From the NCBI GenBank assembly GCA_934047225.1, contig OW203984.1:6705201-6769200 (forward strand): 64,000 bases of DNA, written 5' to 3'. A program made the translations under genes and the position numbers. Below the pieces are notes generated by a model. The model did no database searches. It was not told the DNA's origin and worked only from the letters and a program-made list of their open reading frames with translations. The stretch comes from Ypsolopha sequella. Lineage: Eukaryota; Arthropoda; Insecta; Lepidoptera; Ypsolophidae. Shown here one piece after another: positions 31,601 through 41,596 of this stretch; position 1 is the first letter of the stretch, and the number at the start of each line of letters is the position of its first letter.

Positions 31601-33987
31601 AGAATTTTGAAGAACAAACTCAAACTCTTAAAGTTCTTGGCTTACAGTGGTCGCCTGATTCTGACGAGTTCTCTTTTACTGTATCGCTAGATAGTCGCCC
31701 ATGTACTAAACGCAATGTTTTGTCCGTGATAGCACGTCAGTACGACGTCCTCGGCTTTACCGCTCCTGTGATCTTGTACGCAAAATTACTCTTGCAGAAA
31801 ATCTGTATTTTAAAATTAGACTGGGATGAAACACTACCCTCTGATATTGCGCAGATTTGGCAAAACTATTTGAAGGAGCTACCTGTTTTGCGGGATTTAC
31901 GTATTAAACGCCACTTAGACGTGTTCCAAAATTCGAAAATTTCGATAATATCATTTGCAGACGCAAGTGAACGTGGATACGGATGTGTCGTATATATTAG
32001 AGTACAAGATGACTCAGACACTTGCACTAGCATTCGGCTGGTATGCGCAAAGTCAAAAGTCTGTCCGCTCAAGACCGTCAGTGTCGCCCGCCTTGAGCTT
32101 TGTGCCTCGTTACTCATGTCGAAATTAACTCGTCGTGTAGTTGACGCTTATAAAATACGTCACAATATTGAACGTATTTACTGTTTTACCGATTCTATGG
32201 TAACTTTACACTGGATACATTCCTCACCGCACAGGTTTAAAACCTTTGTCGCGACGCGTATAACAAAAATAATATCCGCTATTCCCGCTGAATGTTTTTA
32301 CCATACAGCTGGTTCTCAAAACCCGAGCGACTGTCTTTCCCGTGGTCTCACTCCCACGCAGTTGATGAGTCACCCGCTCTGGTTCACTGGACCTGCTTGG
32401 CTTTATCTGGACGCTAAAGAGTGGCCAATCAAAACAATAGAATCAGCTTCTATTGAAGAAAACTTGCCGGAATCAAAAACAATTTCTCTTCCCGCTTTTA
32501 GTAATGAAGAACCGCATCCTCTTCTTTCTCTTTCGGAAAGAATTTCGTCATGGCTTGTGCTTTTACACACAATCATTTACATATACCGATTTTTACGTAT
32601 TTTACCGCGCTCTAATATTTTTACCGCTACCGATATGGATTTCGCTGAAGTTGCATTGATTAAAGCTCTTCAAGCATTTTATTTTCTTGATGAAATAAAA
32701 AGATTAAAGTCAAATAAACTTTGTTCTCCCGCTTTAAATCGACTATCGCCATTTTTAGATAAAAATGGATTGTTACGCGTTGGTGGTCGACTTCGCAACA
32801 CAGACATGACGTTCGATCAACAACACCCTGTGTTGTTACCTCGTAAAAATCATATTGTCGAATTGATTATCATTCATTATCATCGCAAAAATTGTCACAC
32901 TGGACCAGTGGCTTTAATGTCAATAATCCGCCAAAAATTTTGGATACTTTCCTGTCGAAATATTGTTCGTCGCGTAATACATAGCTGCAATTATTGTTTT
33001 AAGGCGAAGCCGAGACAAACCTTCCCTTTCATGGCAGATTTACCATCATGCCGCGTTAATGAGGCTAAAGCTTTTGTCCACTGCGCTGTGGATTATTGTG
33101 GTCCTATCAGTATCACTCCGTATCGAAAACGTGGAGTCCGTCCCGTCAAATGTTACCTCTGCATATTTGTATGCCTGGTGACTCGTGCAGTTCACGTTGA
33201 ATTGGCAACTGATCTTAGCACGAACACTTTTCTTTCCGCGTTCAAACGTTTTTTATCTAGACGTGGAGCAGTGTCTTTCGTATATTCAGATAATGCTACG
33301 AACTTTGTAGGCGCTAGAAATGCCCTCTCAGAAATTTACAATTTGACAAACTCCGAAGAATTTAAAACGTCTTTCGCGAATGAACTTGCCGATCATAGAA
33401 TACAATGGAAATTTAATATTCCACGTAGCCCACATTTTGGGGGACATTATGAGATATATGTCAAAGGATTTAAGACGCATTTGCATAGAGTAGTAGGTAC
33501 TCAACTGTTGACCTACGAAGAATTATTAACTGTAGTTACGCAAATAGAATGTGTCATAAATTCTCTTCCGCTTACGCTGCTGAGTGAAGATCCATCTGAA
33601 CTTAGCGCGTTAACTCCTGCACATTTTCTGATGTCAACTCCTTTAAAAGAATTACCCGCTTGTAAGGTGGCTGATGAGCCAGTTAATTTATTACGTCGCT
33701 ACGCGTTGCTTGATCAAATGGTAGAATCGTTCGCAAGGCGATGGAAGAATGATTATCTCCATCTTCTCCAGTCTAGAGGAAAATGGAATACACCTTCCAA
33801 CCCAATCAAAATTGGATCTGTTGTCGTTGTAGTTACCGATAACACTCCACCGCTTCAATGGCCGCTCGGTGTTATTGTAGCTGTATACCCTGGCAAAGAT
33901 AATGTCATTAGGGTAGCTTCTGTCAAAACGACGACAGGTGTTTACAAACGACCTGTCGTGCGTCTTTGCCCTCTCCCATCTCAATAA
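28669..33987 (+). CDS. BEL/Pao gag-pol polyprotein, intact (1772 aa)
   Basis: The first ATG of the long frame is at 28669; the frame opens slightly earlier without an ATG. Domains in order with rough residues: gag of the DUF1759 type (PKLELVGFSGEATMWPTFYE, about 130-280); Cys/His zinc knuckles (CPLCKQLKHY, GCTNC, CRHCNCKHH, 344-410); retropepsin-like protease of the DUF1758 type with LCDPASQSS (about 504); reverse transcriptase with YMDDI (about 922); Peptidase_A17 linker; RNase H (FADASERGYG about 1096, then LELCASLL and FTDSM); integrase H2C2 zinc finger (HYHRKNCH...CNYC, about 1402); integrase core with DYCGPI (1474), YSDNATN and GGHYE (1591); C-terminal DUF5641 (RWKNDYLHLLQSRGKW). No stop or frameshift is seen. 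Gag, protease, RT and integrase are made as one polyprotein, as is usual for BEL/Pao. Confidence 0.95.
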   Translation: MPNSAEAAKLKMSYSLKKLKNKRQELFNRLQRVYDFSKTALEDVSSAELFMANVETLDTVRSEIHVIIDEINDTEVLINPNFEPNYQSWSAFEDLYSHCKYINRKLSHSSKSADSKVKAPRDMECPKKPTIKLPKLELVGFSGEATMWPTFYETFKTTIHDNPDLTDNERVQYLMGKLSGRALSICSGITPNATNYDIIWKTLVSTFQDSRSLATTYLDQMFEFRPLTTASSKNLDLFLDKFCSAVSCLKSLNIKDLSDFILMYLALKKLDVETARSFEMFKRGSDLPHYDELISFLREQTKILNRTAPAITAPAPNRSVNNNNNKTGYSTKSTHAFVSASTNNNCCPLCKQLKHYNLYKCPEFVKLDIEKRFQFIKSNNGCTNCLSITHNNSACKSSYNCRHCNCKHHSMLCRKQNVMNTHTALGQNITVSPRTHTQSSRLVDPAVSATNTEHMTNDSQSVPTASNNISLCNLQPNSQRNETCLLGTIQVIVKDSNGMSVRLRALCDPASQSSFSTVSCCEKLNLKYEKIPRAFVKGIGSSSNPIKGATNLKLFSRFDDSVSISLDTYVIDRITDNLPSVQVDLSTLSYLKDITLADETFYLPGEIDILIGASLFADILLSGRVSGPPGTPTGFQTIFGFTLIGNTPVYQNTACSISLCSYMEIEPPIDFILQKFWQLEEVHCEPASSPANDECEKLFINNVSRDPAGRYSVSLPFARNPNILGNSYHHAKKCFMSLERRFVSNADLRSEYNNIINEYLTKGYISPLHNDDQLSLGYYIPHHPVVRVDKSTTKVRICMNASTKTDSADGTRVSLNDTLHTCANLQNDLFLILLDFRLYEIAFTSDIKQMFLQVLVNADDRKFQKFLYRFDTCSPLIAYQFNRVCFGLRSSPFLAMRVVRKLCEDGSSAYPLAATVAARNCYMDDICYSTPTVQGSLQLRDELVGLLKAGGFELVKWSSNCQQLLDTLPDTHRLNSSKNFEEQTQTLKVLGLQWSPDSDEFSFTVSLDSRPCTKRNVLSVIARQYDVLGFTAPVILYAKLLLQKICILKLDWDETLPSDIAQIWQNYLKELPVLRDLRIKRHLDVFQNSKISIISFADASERGYGCVVYIRVQDDSDTCTSIRLVCAKSKVCPLKTVSVARLELCASLLMSKLTRRVVDAYKIRHNIERIYCFTDSMVTLHWIHSSPHRFKTFVATRITKIISAIPAECFYHTAGSQNPSDCLSRGLTPTQLMSHPLWFTGPAWLYLDAKEWPIKTIESASIEENLPESKTISLPAFSNEEPHPLLSLSERISSWLVLLHTIIYIYRFLRILPRSNIFTATDMDFAEVALIKALQAFYFLDEIKRLKSNKLCSPALNRLSPFLDKNGLLRVGGRLRNTDMTFDQQHPVLLPRKNHIVELIIIHYHRKNCHTGPVALMSIIRQKFWILSCRNIVRRVIHSCNYCFKAKPRQTFPFMADLPSCRVNEAKAFVHCAVDYCGPISITPYRKRGVRPVKCYLCIFVCLVTRAVHVELATDLSTNTFLSAFKRFLSRRGAVSFVYSDNATNFVGARNALSEIYNLTNSEEFKTSFANELADHRIQWKFNIPRSPHFGGHYEIYVKGFKTHLHRVVGTQLLTYEELLTVVTQIECVINSLPLTLLSEDPSELSALTPAHFLMSTPLKELPACKVADEPVNLLRRYALLDQMVESFARRWKNDYLHLLQSRGKWNTPSNPIKIGSVVVVVTDNTPPLQWPLGVIVAVYPGKDNVIRVASVKTTTGVYKRPVVRLCPLPSQ

Positions 33988-34075
33988 CTCCTTTCTTTGC
34001 CCCCGCTTCAAAATTTCGTTATTCTCTGTCTTATTTTTACTTTTCTATTCTTATTTTAAAACCAATGGTTTTAAC

Positions 34076-34087
34076 GCCGGGGGCAAA
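34076..34087 (+). other. Polypurine-like tract
   Basis: CCGGGGGCAAA ends immediately before the 3' LTR. By position it would prime plus-strand DNA synthesis. It is not a pure purine run. Confidence 0.55.
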
Positions 34088-34554
34088 TGTTCGCGCCACT
34101 TCTTGTGGCTCTCATACTGCGGGGTAGTTGTGAATTAATATTTTCAACTGTCATTTTCGCTGCATCTCCACCCGCTTAGTTTTGGACGCAAATCAAGCAG
34201 TCGTCAATCAGAAGCCTTTCACGCCGGAGGTCTACGCTGATTGTCATTCGACTAGGTCCTACCTCGACCCTACCGCCCGCCATTTTGAGATCGCACCCGC
34301 TGTGCGCCTCATTTTCATCTATTACTATTACGAAGAAGACTAGCCGAGAAGAGCGCAACCAGGCACGAAGAGGAAGAAGAAAACCATCTTGGAGAACACC
34401 AGAGACTTGGTGGCTCAGGCGAAGCGTGGTTTGTGGTGCATGCAGCTCCTTCCCAAGGTCAGATCTTTCATCTTCGTAATTTATTTCTCTTCACTTCCCG
34501 CTATTTTTTAAAACCTATGGTGATACAAAGCACTGCCGTCATATCGCGTGCTCA
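34088..34554 (+). repeat. BEL/Pao 3' LTR
   Basis: Same 467 bases as the 5' LTR by visual comparison. It provides the polyadenylation region. Target duplication ATATG follows. Confidence 0.95.
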
Positions 34555-34845
34555 ATATGTATTATAGATCTTAACTGACCAATTAGAGGTACAGGAAAAC
34601 TATAGCGATTTAAAAAAAGTTAAAATTTTTAATTTACACGGTCATTACAAACATTATTAGGAGTACGTGATACACCGTGTTTGGTTTTTATATTTTCCCG
34701 AATTTGCGGCAGAGTTTCACCTGCTATGGTCACATATTAAAAAAATACTTTATAAAAATACAATGTGGGTATCAAATTGTATCTATTGCATTATTAATTG
34801 CATCCATTTCGAGAAATCCTTGAAAAAACATAAAAAATGTATGTC

Positions 34846-36447
34846 CCCCCCCTTATCTCCTAAACTGGTTGACCGAAAAATATGAAAAAAATCATGGTAC
34901 AAAAAAAAACCATGGTTTACGTACAGATTACAGGAAAAATAAAACGGTTGAGAAATTCAAGAAAAAAATTACAAAATTAAATTTTACATACGCGAGTCTG
35001 ACTCGCACTTGGCCGGCTTTTTATAAATAAACAGTTACTAAAATATTAACAATATAAATTCGGTTATATATAGTAAAACATCATGATATAGTCAGTCATA
35101 AAAATATGAACAAGTAAAATCAACGACTGCGATTTATATTTTTTACCAAATTCAAATTTTTGCAAAATAACAAAGATAGTTAAAATAAATAATATAGGAG
35201 ATAACTCTCGTTTCTCTCAGTTCTTATTTTCTGATAATATCAGAGATATTATCTCTTTTTTACTTACTTGTCATCACATTGCAATGACAAATGTTCTAGT
35301 ATTGGGACAGCCCGATCAATACTTCCTTGCATTGCCAATTTAAAGCTTTCAGTAGCAGCCGGATATGCCCTCCTCGACACTCCACGTTTCAAAGCCACTC
35401 TTCTTTCCGCGGGAGATGCACTTTCACCCTCCCTCCCTAACACCTATCTCAGAGGGGGTCACCTAATGTCAATCGGGCTAAATCAGCTCAGAACAACAAA
35501 GTATCAACTGTGCCAAGCGGCGTCTTCCTATACAAAGTCGCAAGTGGTCCTATATAAACAAGTAGTAGGCTAACTAGTAGAGTCCCGTTTGTCATCCTTC
35601 GGTTACGGAACCATAAAATACTTTTGTCAATGTACTTACTAGAAAAGCCGCAGTCGTTCGTTTGCTACTAAAAACCAGATGGCGCTACTTGTATATTACA
35701 TCGCGATATCGTTTGATCTGTCTCAGAATACATAAACAAACATGTAGATATAAATACTTCACTAAAAATCAATTCAACCTTTTCTTGTATTTTTGGAAGG
35801 ATTTCTCCATTAAGAGGATCCTGCTGTCAGATTCAGAGACGGTAATCAGGGTTCTGTGGTACCTAAAAGGTACAAATGGAACCTTTATGGTGAGACTCCG
35901 TTGTTCGTCCGACCGTCATAACTTTGAAATTTGAAAGTGTTCAAAATTTTTCCAAAACAAAAGTGAGAAAAATAAAAACCATGATCCTAAAAATACAATA
36001 GGGATATAATATTTTAGATATTAAAATGCTGATTATATACTTTTATACTAAATTTACTAGCACTGGTTTCAAGAAATCTTTAAAAAACCACAAAAATATG
36101 TATGTCCCCCTTATCTCCGAAATTGGCAGACCGAAAAATATGAAAAAAATGTCGATTGTGGATCATAATCATAACTGATCAATTACAGAAAAACTATAGC
36201 GATGTAAAAAAAGCACAAATATAGTTTAGCGATACATTTCGTTGCATCTATTCCGAGAAATCCTCAAAAAACCACAAAAAAAATGTTTGTCCCCTCACCC
36301 TTATCTCCAGAACTGGTGGACCGGAAAATATAAAAGAAATCATGGTAATAAGTGTTTACGTAAAGATTACAGGAAAAATATAGCGGTTGAGAAATTCACG
36401 AAAACAAAATGTCAAAATTAAATTTATCATCCACGATACGAATCACC
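34846..36447 (+). repeat. Giant inverted repeat, left arm
   Basis: Matches the complement of 39185-41596. Shared landmarks: CTGACTCGCACTTGGCCGG (34998), TATTGGGACAGCCCGATCAA (about 35302), AGCAGCCGGATATGCCCTCC (35354), CTAGTAGAGTCCCGTTTGTC (35574), AACTGGTGGACCGG (36312) and CATCCACGATACG (36428). Short open frames (35268-35573, 35662-35934) are repeat sequence, not genes. Confidence 0.85.
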
Positions 36448-37292
36448 TTATCATTCGAATCTAGTTTTACCTCCTTCCAGATGTGCACTCTTATGAGGGA
36501 CACACTGTATTGACGGCCCTTATAGGTACCTCGAGTTTAGTTAATCTTTGCTAGCGATGTGTATTGTTAATTCTTTTTAGGGTTCCGTAGTACCTAAAAG
36601 ATACAAAAGGAACCTTTATGGTGAGACTCCGTTGTCCGTCCGTATGTCATAGCCTCATAACATAACTTTAGCACCGTTAAGATAAAGACATGAAATTTGG
36701 CATAAAAATAGCATTAACATAAAAGAAATATGAAAAATTTGAAAATTCGAAAGTTTACACTTTTATTACCTAGCTCTCATTCACCAAGTGATAAGAAATT
36801 TCGTTCTAATAACTCTAGCGAAATTGTAAAGAATTGATTTATTGTAATTGGTTTAGGTTCCACAATTTTGCATGAAATTTTCAGCGTCATTATTTTTGCT
36901 AGATTTTATAACGACGACATAATGTTGGTAATATTTTAAGTAAGTACCTATACGTAGGTTTTCGTTGAGCTGGCACGAGGAGGTAGGGTACCAAGATTGC
37001 ATAAATTTCATTGGTTTGGTTGGCCTTTTTTAATTAACACTGATAGATACTTATCGTGAGAAGTAAGTATGACAAATTGACAATAATATGTTTTTATAAT
37101 TTGGCTAGGTTTACTATACTCGTAATGAATAAATTTGTGTCATTTCAGGTCAATAAAATCCGTAGTAAAACAAATTATCAAACAAATCACATAATAAAAC
37201 GGGGTTGACAAATTCCTGCGATACACCCATTTATTCACCCATCGAATAAAGGTAATTATAACCCAATAAAGAGGTACTGCACATTGTATATA
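36448..37292. other. Spacer of the giant inverted repeat, no gene
   Basis: Holds a relic end of the CAGTGTGTCCC element (about 36498) and another copy of the GGGTTCCGTAGTACCTAAAA repeat (36579). The rest is AT-rich and unassigned. Confidence 0.5.
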
Positions 37293-38162
37293 CAGGATGG
37301 AAAAAATTTAAGGGCCCTGGATGGGAACTACCTTGAATCCTTAAGTTAGCTCATTTTACTGAAAGGAAACATTCCATTATTTTTTAAAAGAAACAAAACT
37401 GCATTCAAAGATCTTCTAAAATTCGCTTGTCACACCCGGGAATCGAACCAACTTAAAATTAAAAAATACACCTCGCTATTTTATTATACGAATCGGTAGG
37501 ATTATTGTTCAGAATAAAATTTGTCTAATGGTCTTTGAAATAAAAAAAGTGAAAACTAATATTTATTTTATTTTATCATCAATACGAAGAACACATAAAC
37601 ATGAAACATTTTTTTAACGAAGACGGATATTAAGAAGAGAAAAGAATCCTGATAAGTTAAAGCAAAGCAAAACAAAACAAAATTTGAAATTGGAACGAAT
37701 ACTTTTATCGAATTTAAAAATTTTGAAAGTTATCGAATTTCAAATAAGCAAGCTTGTACCTACTTCATACGATGTCTTTGGATGTTAGAGAGATAAGAAA
37801 ATTGTAACGTGTCATTTACTTGTTACAAGTGAACAGTACTAGGTATTGTTAATAAAGAACTTGTAATAAATATTCAATTACAAGGGTATCTCGTACAACA
37901 GATGAGTGTAAGACTAAATGTTTATTAGACAAATTTTATCCTGAACAATAATCCTACCGATTCGTCTAATAAAGTAGCGAGTGTTTAATTTTTCAATTTT
38001 TAGTTGTTTCGATTCCTGGGTGAGACAAGCGAATTTTAGAAGATCTTTGAATGCAGTTTTGTTTCTTTTAATAAATAAAGGAATGTTTCCTTTCAGTAAA
38101 ATAAGCTAACTAAAGGATTTAAGGTAGCTCCCCTCCAGGGCCCTTAAATTTTTTCCACCCTG
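37293..38162. mobile_element. 870-bp foldback element, arms about 245 bp
   Basis: Ends are CAGGATGGAAAAAATTTAAG and CTTAAATTTTTTCCACCCTG. The inverted match runs inward through GGGCCCT, TTACTGAAAGGAAACATTCC, GCATTCAAAGATCTTCTAAA and CGAATCGGTAGGATTATTGT. It is non-coding; the middle is AT-rich. Confidence 0.85.
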
Positions 38163-38284
38163 TTTATCTTTGGTTTAGGTACCGTAAAAGTTCAATACAC
38201 TTACTATATAAAGATAATCACCGTTGTTACGTTGATATTCGTGTTGTTGTTAAGTATTGCTCATAGAAAACATACAGGCACTTG

Positions 38285-38759
38285 TTAGGGCGATTACCAT
38301 CGCCAAATTAGCAGCTCGATATTTGTCACTACAAATATCAACGGAATCGACATTGAAATAACGTTCATATCAACGCACAATGCATAGTGGCTGTTACGAC
38401 GCTCGCTGCGTCCTTGATAGGGTGAAATAGGAGAAAATTATACTTTTCACTTGGACGTGATTACTCGATTGAATAATCTTATGTTATGTTTATAGCTGTA
38501 AAGTTTATCTATTTATCAAAGCATAAATGAATTCAATCGGCCAAGCCTCTCAGGAACAGTAAGGAATTTTAGGTCAAAAAACACCATTCAGTAAAAAAAA
38601 AAATTCATGTAGAAGTTTTGGTGGTATGAAAAAGAAAAATGTTGCATATGTTGTCTAAGAGTTAATTATTCATAATATATTTTTTTATTATTTTTGGTTT
38701 GGCCATAAATGAGGAGTAGACTTTAGAAAGTAACCATTTGGCAATAGTAAGGCCCTTAA
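38285..38759. mobile_element. MITE with TTAAGG ends, second complete copy (inverted)
   Basis: About 475 bp and colinear with the complement of 6216-6688 (GGCGATTACCATCGCC, GCAGCTCGATATTTGTCACT, GACGCTCGCTGCGTCCTTGA, and GGCCCTTAA at the other end). Confidence 0.85.
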
Positions 38760-38768
38760 GTTAGTCAG

Positions 38769-38931
38769 CAATACTACGCGTTCTCCACATTCTCGGCGAC
38801 ACTCTCGCCAAAAAGGGGACAAAGCTATATGAGTAAAGGAGATAGACTCTATTGCGTTCCGCCTTACTCGTATAGCTTTATCCACTTCAGGCGAGAGTCT
38901 TAGCGAGAATGTGGGGCGGACAATGCGTGGT
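38769..38931. repeat. Inverted-repeat insert (about 160 bp)
   Basis: CCACATTCTCG-CGA-ACTCTCGCC on the left is mirrored by GGCGAGAGTCTTAGCGAGAA then TGTGG on the right, with AAAGCTATA-GAGTAA arms inside. Non-coding. Confidence 0.65.
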
Positions 38932-39388
38932 TACATACATCTCAAGATTCAGAAACTACATAAACCGTTTCAAATACCACTACTAGACTATAATACTCTT
39001 TGTGGTTTATACCGCAGCGTGAAATTCCATCGTCAAGTGCGAGTCAGACTCGCGCGCCTAAGGTTCCGTATTTCGTTAGTTTTGAGTAAAATCGGAAAAA
39101 TTGTACCTTAAAATATTGTCCCCAAAACTTTTAATTAAAAATAAAATAAAATCAGCCAAGTGCGAGTCAGACTCGCCTACCTAGGGTTCCGTATCGTGGA
39201 TGATAACTTTAATTTTGACATTTCTTTTTCGTGAATTTCTCAACCGCTATATGTTTCCTGTAACATTTACGTAAACGCATATTACCATGATTTCTTTTAT
39301 ATTTTCTGGTCCACCAGTTTTGGAGATAAGGGTGAGGGGCAAACATTTTTTTGTGGTTTTTCGAGGATTTCTCGAAATAGATGCAACG

Positions 39389-39558
39389 AAACTCTGATTT
39401 TTCATTCCGTAGAATTCTGACATTTCAGGGAAAGGGATGGCGCTGTGCTAGTAAAGGAGAAACGATACAGATGAGATGAATTCATCTCGCTTACTTGCAC
39501 AGTTCCATCCCTTTCCTTGAACTCTCATAATTCTACGGAATTAAAAATCAGAGTTTAA
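39389..39558. repeat. Hairpin insert in the right arm
   Basis: AAACTCTGATTTTT-ATTCCGTAGAATT and GGAAAGGGATGG on the left are inverted on the right (CCATCCCTTTCC, AATTCTACGGAAT-AAAAATCAGAGTTT). Confidence 0.75.
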
Positions 39559-40761
39559 ATGTATCGCTAAACTATATATTTCTACAATTCAATTAGATAC
39601 CCATATTGTATTTTTATATATTATTTTTTTATATATTTTACTTCTTTTTTATATTCCTCATTTGTGTTCATTTTTTTAAATCGCTATAGTTTTTTCTGTA
39701 ATTGATCAGTTATGATTATGATCCACAATCGACATTTTTTTCATATTTTTCGGTCTGCCAATTTCGGAGATAAGGGGGACATACATATTTTTGTGGTTTT
39801 TTAAAGATTTCTTGAAACCAGTGCTAGTATGTAAATTTAGTATAAAAGTATATAATCAGCATTTTAATATCTAAAATTTTATATCCCTATTGTATTTTTA
39901 GGATCATGGTTTTTATTTTTCTCACTTTTGTTTTAGAAATATTTTGAACACTTTCAAATTTCAAAGTTATGACGGTCGGACGAACAATGGAGTCTCACCA
40001 TAAAGTTTCCACTGGTACCTTTTAGGTACCACGGAACCCTGATTACCGTCTCTGAATCTGACAGCAGGATCCTCTTAATGGAGAAATCCTTCCAAAAATA
40101 CAAGAAAAGGATGAATTGACGTTTAGTTCAGTATTTATATCTACATGTTTGGTTATGTATTCTGAGACAGATCAAACGATATCGCGATGTAATATACAAG
40201 TAGCGCCATCTGGTTTTTAGTAGCAAACGAACGACTGCGGCTTTTCTAGTAAGTACATTGACAAAAGTATTTTATGGTTCCGTAACCGAAGGATGACAAA
40301 CGGGACTCTACTAGTTAGCCTACTACTTGTTTATATAGGACCACTTGCGACTTTGTATAGGAAGACGCCGCTTGGCACAATTGATACTTTGTTGTTCTGA
40401 GCTGATTTAGCCCGATTGACATTAGGTGACCTCCTCTGAGATAGGTGTTAGGGGGGAAGGGTGAAAGTGCATCTCCCGCGGAAAGAAGATTGGCCTTGAA
40501 ACGTGGAGTGTCGTGGAGGGCATATCCGGCTGCTACTGAAAGCTTTAAATTGGCAATGCAAGGAAGTATTGATCGGGCTGTCCCAATACTAGAACATTTG
40601 TCATTGCAATGTTATGACAAGTAAAAAAGAGATAATATCTCTGATATTATCAGAAAATAAGAACTGAAAGAAACGAGAGTTATCTCCTATATATTTTATA
40701 AGTATGCTCAGTACTTTCCATAGTATTAATGTAATTATAGAAAATACATTGGAAAACCTAT

Positions 40762-41182
40762 TAAGGCGATACGTAAAAGTTTTAGCGTCCCTGTTACTCC
40801 ATATGCGAAAAATCCCTTAGTGCGAGTGGGACAGATTCGTGGAAAAGTAGGAAAAAGTTGTTTTTTTTTAAGTATAAAATGTACTAAGCTATTTTGTCAA
40901 AAAGATTTTCAAGGAGACTTTACAAATACATAATATCCACATTTTGAATGCAATTTTACAATTAGTTGGGATTTCAGAATTATAGGAAAAAATAAAACAA
41001 TTTAGAGGTCTTTTCGGAATTAAATTCTATCAAGAAAATTTCATCCAATCGCGTTTTCCTTCAGTGAGAATCTTAATCAAATACTCAATAAACATTTACC
41101 CAAAAAATGAAATACGTAGATGACGTTACAGTGGAGTAAATGGATTCGAAAAAACCCCATATTTTTTTTGGTATCGCCTTAA
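40762..41182. mobile_element. 421-bp MITE with TTAAGGCGATAC ends, TA target
   Basis: Terminal TTAAGGCGATAC and GTATCGCCTTAA with TA on both sides (40760-40761, 41183-41184). Its end resembles the right end of the 473-bp MITE (TTAAGGCGATTACC). Non-coding. Confidence 0.8.
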
Positions 41183-41596
41183 TAAGTGAATTAGGATTTA
41201 GGAACCTATGTTTAAGATATCGAGTAAAATTTTATCTATTTTTATCTAACTACGAACCATATAATTTTAACTCTCTACTTTGAATTTGGCAAAAAATATA
41301 AATCGCAGTTGGTGATTTTATTTGTTCATATTTTTTTGACTGACCGACTATATGTTTGACTATATATAATCGAAAATATACTGTTCATATTTTAGTAACT
41401 GTTTATTTATAAAAAACCGGCCAAGTGCGAGTCAGATTCGCGTACCTAGAGTTCCGTATTGTAGATGTAAAATTTAATTTTGTAATTTGTTTTCGTGAAT
41501 TTCTCAACCGCTTTATTTTTCCTGTAATCTTTACGTAAACACATTACCATGATTTTTTTCATATTTTTCGGTCCGGCAGTTTTGGAGATAAGGGGG

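Larger units (their letters stand above)
27714..34554 (+). mobile_element. Full-length BEL/Pao LTR retrotransposon
   Basis: A 6841-bp element: 467-bp LTR, primer-binding site, one long gag-pol frame, polypurine-like tract, 467-bp LTR, flanked by a perfect 5-bp target duplication ATATG (27709-27713 and 34555-34559). By eye the two LTRs are identical, so the insertion is recent. No separate env frame fits between the stop at 33987 and the 3' LTR. It is likely autonomous and possibly still active. Confidence 0.95.
39185..41596 (-). repeat. Giant inverted repeat, right arm
   Basis: Inverted counterpart of 34846-36447. It is longer because it holds a 170-bp hairpin insert (39389-39558), a 421-bp MITE (40762-41182) and other diverged sequence around the MITE. 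The outer end again carries GGCCAAGTGCGAGTCAGA. The whole palindrome with spacer spans about 6.75 kb. Confidence 0.85.

Noticed and set aside
34846..41596. CRISPR-like or satellite array
   Set aside because: The repeats are two inverted arms with nested elements, not short regularly spaced direct repeats.
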